Part shown: positions 33,097-45,400 of the stretch, piece after piece
Layout of the letters: every line of letters starts with the position of its first letter
Position numbering within the stretch: the stretch's first letter is position 1
Source of the DNA: Cycas panzhihuaensis
Taxonomy: Eukaryota > Cycadophyta
NCBI GenBank assembly: GCA_023213395.1
Contig: CM041465.1
Location: 86,807,741-86,871,740, forward strand
Reading direction: 5' to 3'
DNA: 64,000 nt
Notes under the pieces: generated by a model
Database searches by the model: none
The model's input: only the letters and a program-made list of their open reading frames with translations
What the model was told of the DNA's origin: nothing
Position numbers and translations under genes: made by a program

Positions 33097-33538
33097 CAGT
33101 AGAGTAGGAGATATGTATATTGATTCTGACAGGGGAAAGCACGGGCCTCCAAGGGGTCATATATAGACTCATATGATTGTACCCTTCCTGCAAGGACATT
33201 GGCTTCCCACATGTATGATGTAATATATGATTTTAGATGTATATATATACGGGGTAATTGGAACCCCATTTTGATACGAGATGCTGTGTATATCATGCGG
33301 CAGATAGCATGTATGCTTTGTTTTGTATGTTGTAAATATTTTATTATGTGATGCACGTATTTCCTTCCATGCATGGCTATATATCTAATAGGAGCACACA
33401 CATCCAACGTGAGTAGAGGTGATAAAGAGGTGTGAGATTAGAAAATAAAGCGACATGCACGTCCAGGGATGAGCATAGTAGAATATGCGAAGGAAACAAT
33501 AGGCAAGAGAGAGGAGTAATGGTACTCCAAAGCGTTGT
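33097..33538 (-). mobile_element. G3 post-integrase-type segment
   Basis: Corresponds to G2 1-190 and, further left, to G4 7004-7200. Includes a TATATATATA run near 33240. No coding seen. Confidence 0.55.
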
Positions 33539-33870
33539 CCTAACTGGGGGATGCCTAAATAGGAAGATAAAAGTTCCTGAGAGAATAAGGGAACACGGGT
33601 TCCACGGGAGGAACCAAAAAGGAAAGTGAGAATCCATCTTAGACTGTTATTCTACCCATGGTTGGGAGAAATGGGAACAATTTAAGATGGTAGTTTAGGC
33701 TCATTTCAGAGCATCATCCTAACTAGGGGATGCCCAAATAGGAGGACAACACGGGTTCCACGGGAGGAACCAGAAGGAGATAAAGAAGACCATCTTAAGT
33801 CGTCATCCCGCCTGTGGCTGGGAGGAACGAGAACGAGCTTACGATGGTAGTTTAGTCTCATTTCAGAGCG
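33539..33870 (-). repeat. 179-bp tandem duplication in G3
   Basis: Two head-to-tail copies start at 33539 (cctaactggggg) and 33718 (cctaactagggg). Each runs through 'acacgggttccacgggagg' to 'ctcatttcagagc'. G2 has a single copy at about 189-357. Confidence 0.8.
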
Positions 33871-35200
33871 TAAAGAGGGAAAGAGATGTGCCTAGACCCC
33901 ACAGGGGTAGGGGTAGTCACATGTAGGGTAGGAGATAGGTGATGAAGGGTAGGCCCAGTGTGGCTAGGCCTACCAGTAAACTCACTATGGTCAGAACTAG
34001 ATGAGTGCAATGGACTTGACACGCGACGGATCACGTGGCAAGGTTGCATCTGAGTAGGAGTGGCTCTAGTCCTATGTAAGGATCTAGAGCGCAAATAAGA
34101 AGTGCCTCTACGGGTGGCCAGTCGACGCGGGCGCCTACGTGAAACCGCTCAAGGAAGCTGAGAAGGTAAAATAGGTGGTTGGTTTAGGACCAGCAGCTCA
34201 GGAGCCAATGTAGAATGAGGAGGAGTAGGAATATATGATCGAGATATCCCCTTAGGTGCTCGTGAAACTAGGGTGACACATCGAGGAGAGGGCTCATAAT
34301 CCTCGTTATCTGACTCAGAATCACTTGTGATGGCTAAGTAACCATAACCACCTATACCAATAGGGGCAAACCTAACTAATTTTAGCTCATGACATGGCAT
34401 AGGGTTCGACTGATGACGGTCGGTCTCCTGAAACAAAGGTCCGATAAAAGGGGTAGCCTCCTTAGGATCACTATCTTCATTGTTGAAGATGGCCTGGCAG
34501 GCTAGATGAGAGGTGTGAGATGACATAGGCTCACGGGCGACAACTTTAACTCATCCATTATGGACAAATTTAAGTTGCCCCCAATGTATGGAGCAGATTG
34601 CTCCCATTTGGTCGAGCCATGGTTAGCCCAACAAGAGGTTGTACTCCACATCGATATTGAGTACAACAACTTCGACAGAAATAGTTTTCCCTCTTAAGGT
34701 GAGGGAAAAGGAGACTGTCCCTAAAGGGGACTTCTTAATCCCATCATACCCTTGGCATTTCTAAGGGACAGACTCAAGAGCTACTATGCCTAGCTCCTTG
34801 AGCATACGCACAAGCATAGCATTAACCGAAGAGCCATTATCTACAATGGTCCTCTTTATGATAAAATCAAGAGTGTTAATGGTAATGACGAATAGGTAAT
34901 GTAAAAGCTTCTCCCCATCGAGACGAGATCTCACGGGATCAAATGAAATGACAGGTGGTCCATGGGAGGTAGCACCTACCACATGGATGGAAGCATCTTG
35001 TTGGCCAAGAGCTTCAAGAAGAAGAGCACGTTGCTCAGGGCAGCTTCTCAAGACATCCATCAAGGACATAGCGACAATGTGGAGCTCGTCAATGATAGAG
35101 ATGGGCTTACCCTTCGTAGTAGGTTAGGTAAGTGCCCTTCAAAAATTATAATGGCCAGGGTGTACGAGAATAGTCTTGGGAAGCACATGGGGTTCTAGAA
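33858..35200 (-). pseudogene. G3 protease and distal spacer
   Basis: The minus strand gives the block 'MSLMDVLRSCPEQRALLLEA' at 35069, then the protease active site 'TIVDNGSSVNAMLV' (about 34825). The conserved C-terminal end 'YNLLLG.PWLDQMGAI' lies at about 34590-34640, with a stop in place of Arg. A Ser/Pro/His-rich spacer with 'LVRFAPIGIGGYGYLAITS' follows (34149-34526). The frame ends in a further basic Ser/Thr-rich stretch (33858-34094). Where G2 continues into RT, G3 reaches a stop and then post-integrase sequence. Protease would process gag. Confidence 0.8.
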
Positions 35201-37602
35201 GAGAAGTTTCTGGAAGAGGATCAAGGTGAGATGTGGATGAAGAGGCACCAGCTACCTCTTTAGTGGCTTGAGACCGAGTTAAGGCATACAACAGAGTGGT
35301 CTCAAGCAATTGGACGACCTTCTTTCCCTTGTAGCAGGATCACGAAGGTAAAGGAGCACGGCAGTCAGGGGAGTGCGAAGAGGATGATGAACCTCGCACA
35401 CCCTTCCCTCTACCATACGAAGGGTGAGAATTGGGGGATCTATCCCAGTTCTAGTTGTTTCTTTGTTGAACATTACTATCACGCTCCCCATGTTTGGGGA
35501 ACAGATCCCTATGAACGGGTTGATCGAGATTGGGCCTCGATGCCCATCTGGGAGATAAATTGTGTGGCAGGGCATCACATGGGTGTTGCACCCGACAATG
35601 CGAAGCTTCGTGAAAACATTCCCCATGGATGGAACACCACCTCTTCTCAAGGGGAGGATCAATTCTCCTTGCTTGAGAAGGTTAGGTGTTACCCCCTTTG
35701 GGGGGAACGACATGAGAAGCTTACTGAATTGATTTAGGGGAAGTTGGCGATGAAGGAGATTGGAGTTTAATCTCCTTCATTGTGCACTCGAATGAGTGTA
35801 TAGCGGAAGTAAGGGGGTCTAGAGTCCTCTCAGTAGGATGAGAGGTAGACCTGGTAGGTTGCGAAGGTTTAGTTTCCTTTGCTGGGGGAAGTGCCTCATG
35901 ACGTTGTGAGGGCTTAAGAGGTTTCTTGAGTCTGGCTTGGATCTCAATAGCCTCTAATGCCAAGTACTTCGTGATCATGGAGTCGCATGTGGTTGCCCCC
36001 ATCTTGAGGACTTCCACATGCACCGGCAAAGTCCATTGACGAAGAGATCTCGCTTCAACTCCTCAGGCAACGTGGCCTTGGTAGAGTGAAGGAGATCATG
36101 GAATCGCCTCACAAAGTCACGATTCATTTCATCGTGACCTTGTTTGAGTGAAATGAGAGCTTTCATTCCGCTCTCGAATGGACGAGCTATGTCAAAATAA
36201 TTGACGAATTCATCCACTAATTACTGGAATGAATAAATGGAGTGGGCAGGAAGACAGTAGAACCATTTAAGGGCATCACCCTGCAAGGATCGCAGAAATA
36301 ACTTCATCAAGATGTGGTTGTAAGCCCAGTAGTCTATGCATGCCATAGAGAAACTACACACATGCTCAGCTGGGTCTTGCGACGAAGTCCCATCGAATTC
36401 GGGAACTTCAGGAGGGTGAGGCGACAGATTAGTTCTTAACACCTCAACAGACAGCGACGTCGACCTATAGTCCATGAAGGGACATGTCCTTACATGGGCC
36501 AAAGGGTCGACGAACGGTAAAGAAATAGGAATGGATGGGGGTGGTAGACCCATCCCTCCTTGGGGAAATGCCCCTTGCTGGAAGGAGGGTTACGGGTAAA
36601 TTCCTTGGAAGGGAGGCATGCTCCCTTGCGAAGGCATGGCAACAAGAGTTATGCTAGATGGAAGAAACGAAGGGTGCGAGACCAGATTTTGCCCATATGG
36701 GCCACCTGTAGGTGGTGCAACCCCATATGGGTGTAACAAGTTCACCCTATAAGCTAGAAGATAGTTCCCCCTACCCTACCCCCAAGGTTGAGACGTGTAA
36801 CCTGGGGGCAAGTAAAGGGGAGGACCACCAGATGGGTTTTGGACATACGTGAGAGCGGGTGTCACATAGTTGGTAGTAGTAGCACTAGTAGGACCTCTAG
36901 GCCTACTAGGGAATGCATGTGCCACATTGGAAGGTGGCGCATTCATTTGACTCAAGAACGACATACTAATCCCAAGTTGGGGAAAGGACATCATGTAACA
37001 GGTCCCATGTAAGGTGACCGTAGTTAGGAATATATGGTGCAACACTCATCCTGGAAGTAGGTGTGGACACGGCATGGGACAAGTGTACATGGGTGGAGGG
37101 ATCATTTGTTATAAGAGGTGCAAAGTGATGAAGAAGGCGCTATACCATGCAAAACTTCTTCAAACCACCTAGGACGTGGTTGATGGCGAGTTGCTCGAAA
37201 GTACTCGCTAATCGCTTCAACCACGCCTGGAGGGGTATCCTCATAGCCATACGAGGTCGATGGGATCTCAAATATCAGGGACCCCTCAAGGCGCTCCTCA
37301 TAAGACTCACCAATCAGATGGTGGGTCTCATAAAGAAGCAAGCCTTCTACTGCATGAGCAGAAAGATGAAGGTCAGAAGGGTGAAACTGGTCACCTGAAT
37401 AGTAGATGGAATCATCACCCTCGTGGGTGGATCCCAGAACGGACGCGAGGAACTCTTGAGTTCCTGAGACCATGGTGTGATATGCCCAATCAGACTGGCA
37501 ACCTTCCATTGTCGAATCGAGATCTGACAACAGAAGGGAACAATGCGATGGGTTTTCTAACAATGGCGACAGACCTCGCAAGCGACGTGAGAAACGTCAC
37601 AT
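35201..37602 (-). pseudogene. G3 gag
   Basis: The family start lies at 37602, although the second codon is TGA; the next in-frame ATG gives 'MRGLSPLLENPSHC' at 37581. The N-terminal region ('EGDDSIYYSGDQFHPSD', 'PRPRWFEEVLHG') is followed by a Pro-rich part. Retrotrans_gag spans 35975-36450 ('PEVPEFDGTSSQDPAEHV', 'GDALKWFYCLPAHSIYSFQ', 'MNRDFVRRFHDLLHSTKATL'), then a Lys/Pro/Ser-rich segment. The knuckle region near 35600 reads CSIHGECFHEASHC. Only a handful of stops and one small frameshift near 36020 interrupt it. Confidence 0.9.
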
Positions 37603-37751
37603 GCAACGTCTTTATGAGCGTTATTAGAAGAAAGTGAAAGGGGGATGAAACAAATATGTTGGAGGCTATCCAACTGAAAAGCTGGATAAGAAGGCTACCT
37701 ATAGGCAAGAACACTAACGAAAAGGGGAAGCGAAACTAGTTCCCTTATCGC

Positions 37752-37772
37752 GCCTCTCAAAGATGGTTGTTA
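37752..37772 (-). other. G3 primer-binding site, strongly altered
   Basis: At the position where G2 has TGGTGACCATACTGGGGAC, G3 reads TAACAACCATCTTTGAGAG, one base after the LTR end. The first three bases, normally TGG pairing with CCA of the tRNA, are TAA. Confidence 0.65.
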
Positions 37773-37773
37773 G

Positions 37774-40324
37774 TGAAATGTCATCCAGTGGTGGTATCCC
37801 TACGTTTAGCAAGAGGACTAGTTATGCAAGATTAGGTAGGGCTAAACAGCAAGGACTCACCTCACAGGACGTCCATGCACCGGAGCATGGATTCGGGACC
37901 TATAGAGGTGCCTGGTTGCTTCTAGGTAGCTACATAAGGCGAGGCCTTCCTACCCTTGAGATGGCCGGGAAGAGGAGGAGAGAACCTGGCACGTTGTATC
38001 TTCTCAAGGAAGTGATGAGGCAACACGAGAATGAGAATGTATGTAAAATGTGGCGTCTAGGTGTAGGCTGGCCAAAGGGCAAGGTGTGGGTAGTTCTAAC
38101 ATGAAATGAACTATCTAAATATACTAGACTAACCACTAGATAAAAGATATGCAAAATAAAAGTATGTTCTTTTCCTCTTTCTTTCTTATGTGTTTCTAAC
38201 TATGCAAGCATGTGCATAAAGTATAACACCATAAAGAAAACATGCAAGGACAAGGAAAATACCTGGACATGGCGTCTAAATGGAGTGCTACGCGTCTCTT
38301 CGCTTCCCGCTCCACTTATTGCGCATGCGATATCAGTTGACGATGGATGCCATGAACAACCGAAGAGGGGCTAGTTTACCTCCCCAATATATACAAAAAG
38401 TGAACGGTAAATAATGGAAAATGACAAAAAGCATCAAATATGGAACTAACCTGTAATGAGTTTGTTCCACACGTGACTCCATTGATGCAAGATCCTACCA
38501 AGCAAACAAGTAAGTGTCTCCCTCTCGGAAGAGGGGCTACGAAACAGATCTAATATCTATACTAAATTTAGAGGAAACAGAATCAAACTAAGCTAAGCAT
38601 ATGTATTACTATTTAATGGAACAACATTAAAAAAAGTTTCCACTAACAGTTACTGCAAATGATACCCAAACAAGAGTATAGCCTCGGAATGGCTAACTCA
38701 CCCACATAAAGCCTCCACATAGCCTCAAGAAAGGGAAACAAACTTACAGCAAGAACATGGGGCAGCGAACAACAAGAAGGAAAAAGGTAACTAAAAGGTA
38801 TGTAAGCACCCAAAGAACGAGATGCTACGGACAACAAATCATGCAACTGGGTGGGTAGCAAACTGTTAACTGGCAAGAAGTGGTTTCAGGGCTTATGCAA
38901 TGCCTAAAACCAATGAACGAAAATCTAAAACTAGCATGGCAATGGGCTGCCAACACTGATTTAGATCCAAAAAATGAGCCTCGAAATTCCCTAATCTGAC
39001 TTCTAGAAAGGCACAAAGGTGCAAAGGGAGAGAAAGTAAGGGATGGAACCCTTGGGGAGAAGGGCAGCAAGGGGGATTGACCTTGCCTTCTTACCTCTAA
39101 ATTTCTCTATATTATCCCCTTGCAACAGCCACCTAAAAGCAGGCTGGCAGGAATGATGGGGGAGCTCTATGGTGTAACAAGCAAGAGAATTAGTGCTAAA
39201 CAGGCATAGCAACCAAAAAAACACATAAACTAGGAATTTACTCACAAAACATGGAAAGAAATGGCATGCATTTCAAAGTAAACATGAAGGTACCTTGTTG
39301 TGAAGATATCAAGCATGAACCTACTGGAAAATGGTAGGGAAAAGCTAGCATTCAGTAAGATATGATGGCAGGTTTGGAAGAGGAGACAAATGTGAGAGTG
39401 ATCCTATGAGTTGAGAGTCTTTGAAGCTTATCTTTTGGGAGATCTTAAAGAATATCCTCCTTGAAGCTTTGAAGACCTGCAAACAGATGTAGAGCCTCAT
39501 TGCCTCGAGCAATAAGGACAGCAGTGGTCCCTGGTAATGAGCAAGAATCGTGAGTCTTGTCTTAAGAGTTTTCAGGAGGATATTTGTAGAATTCTCTATA
39601 AAAATGAGCTAAGAATCCTTCAAAATGAAGAGGAAATCCTATTTTATCCCATACTCACTACAGATGAATGTTGGGGATGTTAGGGTGATGTAGATATGCG
39701 AGTGCCACATGGTAGTTCTACGAAAAAAGTGGAAACTATCGTGTGATTTAAAAAAAAAAATTCAAACAATGCGCCTGCAGAACTTCGTGATCATGACAAA
39801 GATCATAGCACCGCTAAGTTTACAGCGGTACCAGACTGGAAACGAAAAACAAGTAAAATAAGCAGAAATAAGGGTTTGGAGTTAATATTAAGAGTAAATT
39901 AAGGCTGGAACAGCTGGGGGGGAGTAACCAGGTGATGGATAAGTAGCTAGAAAAGTGAACTAAGTCTCAACCAAGGATTCAATCAGACTTGGAAGAGACT
40001 GCAACATGCATGAGATGTCATAAAAAGGGCGAACATGACTGGCTGAGGCATCCCGAGGGGTCATGGAGACGGCGGGTGGTCAGGCGCCATATGGGGTGTA
40101 ACATTCACTGAGGAATACCCCCATTGTGAGTCGTCATAGGCTGAAAGTATGCTGTAAGCATATGCACTATGATCAAGCAAAGAAGCAATACAGGCAGGCA
40201 AGCATATGTCAAGTAGTCTACGCTAAATAACCTCATTCAAACAAGATTAGGGAGAAGTGAGAACGTATACCTAAGCTTATCTGAGTCGATGCATCTCGAG
40301 TCCATTCCCGATAGCCCAGAAACA
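37774..40324 (-). repeat. G3 5' LTR
   Basis: 2551 bp, partner of 26690-29248. The minus-strand start is TGTTTCTGGGC. Followed on the plus strand by GCGAG (the target duplication) and the rest of the G2 LTR. Apparent ORFs inside also occur, with changes, in the partner LTR and have no domain. Confidence 0.92.
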
Positions 40325-40708
40325 GCGAGAACTAGACCAAATAAGGCATCAGGGGCTAGAATTCCCAGAAAGGTCATGCTAGGGACATAAGGTCAGGGTA
40401 TGAACGGGTCATACAAGTCAAGTGAGGCTTGAGGTGATGTGGAGGTGGCACGGAGGGTCGTAAGGTGTTATGAGGATGGATACCTTGCGAAAAGGTAGGT
40501 CCCAAGTGTCGTCATAGGCTAATAGTACGATAAGCAGCATGATCAAGTAATGGATGCAAGGCGATCATACAAATGAAGCAGTCAATCGTGCAATGAGGCA
40601 ATGCTTCTATCTACCTTTCCCAAGAAATAATAAAAGTGAAAAGGGAGAAGCATACCTATGCTTACTTGAGTCAACTTGTCCATATTCATTCCTAGTAGCC
40701 GGGAAATA
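40325..40708 (-). repeat. G2 5' LTR, outer 384 bp
   Basis: Starts on the minus strand with TATTTCCCGGCTACTAGG, the family LTR start, immediately downstream of G1 sequence GGACATC. It contains the LTR block 'gcctatgacgac' found near the same place in G3, G4 and G1. G3 separates it from 26689. Confidence 0.85.
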
Positions 40709-43341
40709 GATGTCCATCATGGACATCCCCACGATGATGATGTGAAGGTCGTCAATAATACAGAAAGGCTTCCCCTTTGCGGTAGGTTGAGGAAGCACCA
40801 TTCGAAAATCGTAACGACCAAGGCACATGGGAACAGTCTTGGGAAGCACAGGGATTTCTGGAGGAGGGACCTCTAAAAGAGGATCAAGGTGATGCATGGA
40901 AGAAGAGGCATCGTTTACCTCTTTAGCTGCTTGGGGTCGAGTTAAGGCATAGAACAACATGGTCTTAAGCATCAAAATGACTCTTTTTCCCTTGTTTCAG
41001 GATTGAGAGGGTGAAGGAGTGCGGCGGTTGGGAGAACCAGAAGGAGAGGATGAGTCCTCGTACCCTTCCCTTTGGCTTGTGAAGGGCGAGTGTTTGGGGA
41101 CCTCTCTATTTCAGTTACCCTTTTGCTAGTTGTTGTGATCATGTTCCTCTTATTTGGGAAGGGATCCTTGTGGACAAAGTTGGTCTAAGTTTGGCCTAGA
41201 CGCTGCTTGAGAGAAGAATCACGTTGCGCCTTTAGGATGCTAGGCCCAAAGATTGTGAATCTTCATGAAAACACTCATCGTGGATGGAATACCACTTCTT
41301 CTCTAGGGAGGAATCGGCTTCATCATTTGAGAAGATTGGGTATTCTTGACCTTTGGGGAGTGACTTGAGAGGCTTGGTGGATTGGTTTATATGAGGTAGG
41401 GATGAAGGGCTTGGAGTTTAAGCTCCTTCATGGTATATTTGAACAAACGATAGTAGAAGTAAGGGATCTAAGGTCTTCTCGTTGGATGGGAAGAAGATCT
41501 AGCAGTGCTATTAGACTTTAGTTTCACAAGGTGGTGGAGATGCCTCACGTTATCAGAAGGGCTTGAGAGGCTTCTTAAGACCCACTTTGATCTTAATGGC
41601 CTCAAGCGCTAAGCACTTGGCTATGGCAAAGTCACACGTCGTCGCCTCCATTTTAAGGACTTCAACGTGGACTTCTGGGTAAAGGGCATTAACAAAGAGG
41701 TCTCTCTTCAACTCCTCAGGCAGAGTTACCTTGATGGAGTGAAGCAGGTCATGGAAGTGCCTCACAAAGTCACGATTCATCTCATTGTGACCTTGCTTAA
41801 GAGACAAGAGGGCTTTCATTCTGCTTTCGAAAGGATGAGCTACATCAAAATAGTTGATGAATTCATCCACGAGTTGTTGGAATGGAAAAATATAATGTGT
41901 TGGCAAGCAATAGAACCACTTAAGGGCATCGCCTTGAAGAGAACATCGAAGAGTTTCATGAGGATATGGTCATATGCCCAATAATCAATGCATGCCATAG
42001 AAAAACTATGGACATGCTCCTTTGGGTCTTGCGATGAGGTCCCATCGAATTTGGGAACCTTGGGAGCATGAGGCAGTAAGTTGGTTCTTAGCGCCTCGAT
42101 GGATAGAGGTGTCGATCTATAGTCCATAAAGGGGTGTGCCCTTGATTGGACCATAGGATCAAAGGAAAGTGGAAGAGGAGGTAGGCAAGGTTACCCAAAG
42201 CCTCCTTGAGAGATTTAGTTTGAAAGGGGATATTGACCTCCTCCCGTTTGGTGAGAAGGAGCTAATCCTGCATTCAAGGGAATTTGCATAGAAGCAGGTG
42301 GGTATAAGGGAGCCATCCCTCCTTAGGAAAATGCCCATTATTGGAAAGGAGCTTGGGAAAAGGTGCCTTGGGAGGGGGCTTGCCCTCCTTGCAAAGGCAC
42401 AACATGAGAGGTGATATAGGACGATGGAAAAGAGGGCTATGGAACTGGGTTTTGTCCATATGTGCTGCCCATGGGTGGTGCGACCCCATACAGATGCAAA
42501 GGGTCTGCCCCATAAACAGGAAGGGAGTTCCCCTTGCCATGCCCCCACAATTGAGAAATGTAATCTGGAGGCATATAAAGGGAAGAATCCCTAGGTTGGA
42601 CTTGGGAGTGTATGGGGGCGGGTCCCACATAGCTAGAAATAGGGACACATATGGGTCCCCTAGATTTGACAGGTGGCAGATATACTATGGTCGGCAGAGG
42701 TGTAGTCGTTTGACTAGAAGGGAGCATGCTCATCCCAAGTTAGGAAGAGGACATGCCTTGGGTGGTTCCTAAAGAACATGGACCATGGGGAGAGGAAGAT
42801 GAAGCAAAATACATCCTCATCGTAGGTAAGGGAGTCGAATGAGATGGACGAGATAAGGTGGATGTAGAGGAAGGAAGTGCAATGCTTCGCAAGATTCTCT
42901 CAAACCACTTAGGATGTGGTTGGAGGCAAGCAGCTTGGAAGCATTGGCTAAGGGCTTCGACAACATTCGCAGGAGGGGTATTTGCTTGATCATAAGAGGT
43001 AGAAGGGACCTCATATAAGGCGGACCCCATGGGGTGATCTTCATGAGAATCACCACTAGGGTGGTAGAACTCTAGAGGAGAATATTACTCTACTTCATGA
43101 GTAGAGAGGTGGTGAACTTGCAGGTGTTCTGGGTCATGCACATAAAAGATAGGGTCCTCACTCTCCTGGGTGGGCTCTTGGAAAGGGATAGAAGGCTCAT
43201 GTGATTCAGATGCATAGGCATAATATGCCCACCAAGGAATCCCTCCATAGTCAAATCAAAATCTAATAAAGGAAGAGAGTGATAAGAAGGGTCTCCCAAC
43301 AAAGGAGGAAGGCCTCACAAGCGACAAGAGAAATGTCACAT
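40709..43341 (-). pseudogene. G1 gag and pre-protease region, cut by G2
   Basis: The family gag start is at 43341 (ATG then TGA, as in G3). Pieces follow: 'PSYHSLPLLDFDLTMEG' (43090-43302), a Pro/Ser-rich part (42437-43030), and the gag domain (41553-42154, 'PKVPKFDGTSSQDPKEHVHS', 'MNRDFVRHFHDLLHSIKVTL'). A decayed knuckle region lies near 41280. The last block is 'VGMSMMDI' at 40709-40735. The reading then runs into the G2 LTR, giving a false C-terminus ('YFPATRNEYG'). It has more frameshifts than G3 or G4, fitting greater age. Confidence 0.85.
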
Positions 43342-43480
43342 ACAAGTTCCCCCTAAAGATTAGAAGGACAAGAGAAGTGGTGTAATAGGTGTTGGGGCCT
43401 ACCCAACAAACCAAGGAGAGCTATCGGAAAGGAGGTAGCAACAACATGAAGGGAGAAAGGATTAATCCCTTACTAGCAGG

Positions 43481-43498
43481 CCCCTAGTATGGTTACCA
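43481..43498 (-). other. G1 primer-binding site
   Basis: TGGTAACCATACTAGGGG on the minus strand, one base after the LTR end, with two or three substitutions from the G2 site. Confidence 0.75.
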
Positions 43499-43499
43499 G

Positions 43500-44585
43500 T
43501 GGAATCGCACCTAAGGGGGGGATGACCACACTTGGTTAAGATCAAACCAACCAACAAAGGGTTTCAAGGCTAAGGATCTATTGGGAAAGTAAAAGAAATC
43601 ATCCATAAAGGGCATCTATGCATCGGAATGCAGGTTCGGGACTCGCAAATGGTGCACGAACCTCTTTGTAGCAACTCTACCTTGGTTGGGAGTGATAAAG
43701 AAATGAGGGATATCCTCAGTTTCCTAAGTAACCTTGACAAATGGGCCCTTCCGCCCTTGGATGGCCAAAGGAAGAATGAGAGGACAGGTGAGGGAATAGC
43801 TCCTTGCATGAAAAGGGGATATGAGAGAGCTAATTTTAGGTAGGAAATCAGGGTGGTATGCGCTCATGAAGGATTGGGAAGGTGATCGATCCTACGAGTG
43901 CAGAACTGACCTAAAGGTCACACTAGGGTGGCCTAGCTACCATAAGTAAAACAATGACCAAAGGAAAATGGGGGCCTTGAAAGGGTGATGCCCTTAAGGT
44001 GCTACATCTAAGGTGGTCTTAGGAGTGTCAGTTGTTAATAGAAATGTTTTAATACTTTTCCATGTGGGTTGCTATACAAAGTGTATGTTGATGAAGTTGT
44101 GTATACGATAATGTGTTCTTGTGCGCAAGAAAGTTCTTTCAAACAAAGGAAAATAATAGCATAGACAAAACCACTCATTTACTCACATATGCATATCCTC
44201 GATCCCATTAAATTTCAAATGTGAAAGGAAGAGAATTAACAAGGAAGCTATGTGTGATGCAGGATGTATGCAAGGGATGCAAGTTCAACTAACCATGCAA
44301 CAAATAGACATGTAATAAATATGATCCCTATCCCATGCACTTTGTCAAACAAGAAAGCAAGCTAACTAGGTGTAAATGATATATATAAATTCCCTTTCTT
44401 TTCTTTCCCTTTAAGTGATATATGGGGGTGAAGGGGGGAAAGCGAAAGAAAGAGGACTAAAGGAAGCAAAAGGTGTACCTAGGGACTAGGTGGCTGGAGG
44501 AGCGTTACCCTTGTATTCACTTCCCTCAAGCTACTCCCAACTATGGGTGGCGTGAAGTAGTGGTGTCGACGAAGGAGGGTAGGGG
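43500..44585 (-). repeat. G1 5' LTR, proximal part
   Basis: 1086 bp between the primer-binding site and the G5 insertion. It includes the same 'ggcatct.tgcatcgga' and 'gcccttggatggcca' blocks as the G2 LTR near 24360-24510. No gene seen. AGGGG at 44581-44585 is one copy of the G5 target duplication. Confidence 0.8.
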
Positions 44586-45400
44586 TGTTGACTTATGAGG
44601 TGTCTTACTACACTTATGAGATACCCTCACACTTGTCAAGGTTACACAGTGCTATAGTCTAGTTCAGATCACATCAACATGGTTATTCACATACATTCCA
44701 CATATATTTCATGTAATCATACCATAATGATACATAAAGACATAGAAATCAACACATACTCAGCACTTCATCATCATCACACAAAGAATACACAGCTTTC
44801 CACGTAACTCTTCCTTTTATTAAGTAATCAGTTTAATTACAGAGAGGCTGGAATGCATTCCAAGAAAGATACATTCCTACGTACACATGCATACCCCAGA
44901 TGGTACTTATCATTCAATGCTGCTCCAACTAGCTGTCATACGTGCTGGCTTCCGTACCTTTGTGTACCTCTGATAATCAGCTCTCACCCTAACTTGGTGG
45001 TTCATGCGTACCTCCTTAAGTGCTCTTGTTGGTACCTTTTGGCTGAAGGGTTATGACTACCTGTCATAACTATACCCCTTTAGTCATATGTACCCTTTCA
45101 TTAATCACTTGTTAGGCACTTAATTAATGACTCTTTGGATCTGTACGTCCGTCGTGAGCGTCCGCGTTTCACAGTTTCACTGGTCCCTTTGGGTCATGCA
45201 TACCGCCGGTTCTTCTTCCTTCTCATGCGTCTACGCCATACGCACTGCCTAGGTATGCACCCGCTCATACATGCACGAATCTTGATTTCTTCACCGCTTT
45301 TACCTCGCAAGCACATGGTTGTATGGTCCGTGCTTACACATCTCGTGTTACTGACCTACCTGGTCTTCCCATAGCCATAGGATTACTTTATACCCCAACA
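44586..45400 (-). repeat. G5 3' LTR
   Basis: 815 bp, partner of 54297-55120, rich in 'gtacgt'/'catacgt' words. The ORFs at 44853-45056 and 45135-45374 are LTR sequence, not genes. Confidence 0.92.

Larger units (their letters stand above)
26690..40324 (-). mobile_element. G3: non-autonomous Tat-like element with antisense PMD-like gene
   Basis: This 13.6-kb element has LTRs 26690-29248 and 37774-40324 and a near-exact target duplication. It sits inside the 5' LTR of G2. On its sense (minus) strand it carries gag, protease and a 3' RNase H; on the opposite strand, a two-exon PMD-like gene. RT, polymerase-linked RNase H and integrase are absent: the sequence passes from the protease-distal spacer (about 33870) straight into the post-integrase segment. 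LTR identity is roughly 92-94% by eye. Confidence 0.93.
1..40708 (-). mobile_element. G2: Tat-like Ty3/gypsy element, interrupted by G4, C1 and G3 (left end outside window)
   Basis: Reading on the minus strand from the right, it comprises a split 5' LTR (40708-40325 and 26689-24251), primer-binding site, gag, protease, RT, RNase H, a linker, integrase and a post-integrase segment running off the left edge. Three elements interrupt it: G3 in the LTR, C1 between RNase H and the linker, and G4 in the linker before the integrase zinc-finger region. Across the C1 and G4 sites the protein similarity to plant gypsy pol resumes directly, so these are insertions into one element. G2 itself ends inside the gag-protease region of G1. 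Every domain carries stops, so it is defunct, but it is the only Tat-like copy here with RT, RH and IN. The 3' LTR and G2's own target duplication lie outside the window. Confidence 0.88.

Noticed and set aside
40700-40720. Precise deletion in G1 joining gag to its own 3' LTR
   Set aside because: The LTR piece at 40325-40708 continues at 26689 once G3 is removed, so it is the 5' LTR of G2 inserted there.
40607-40975. A 122-residue protein ending in a novel C-terminus
   Set aside because: The reading is G1 pre-protease sequence running across the insertion point into the G2 LTR at 40708; the end is an artefact.
44853-45374. Separate genes in the G5 LTR
   Set aside because: They lie wholly within the LTR and are not kept in the partner copy.
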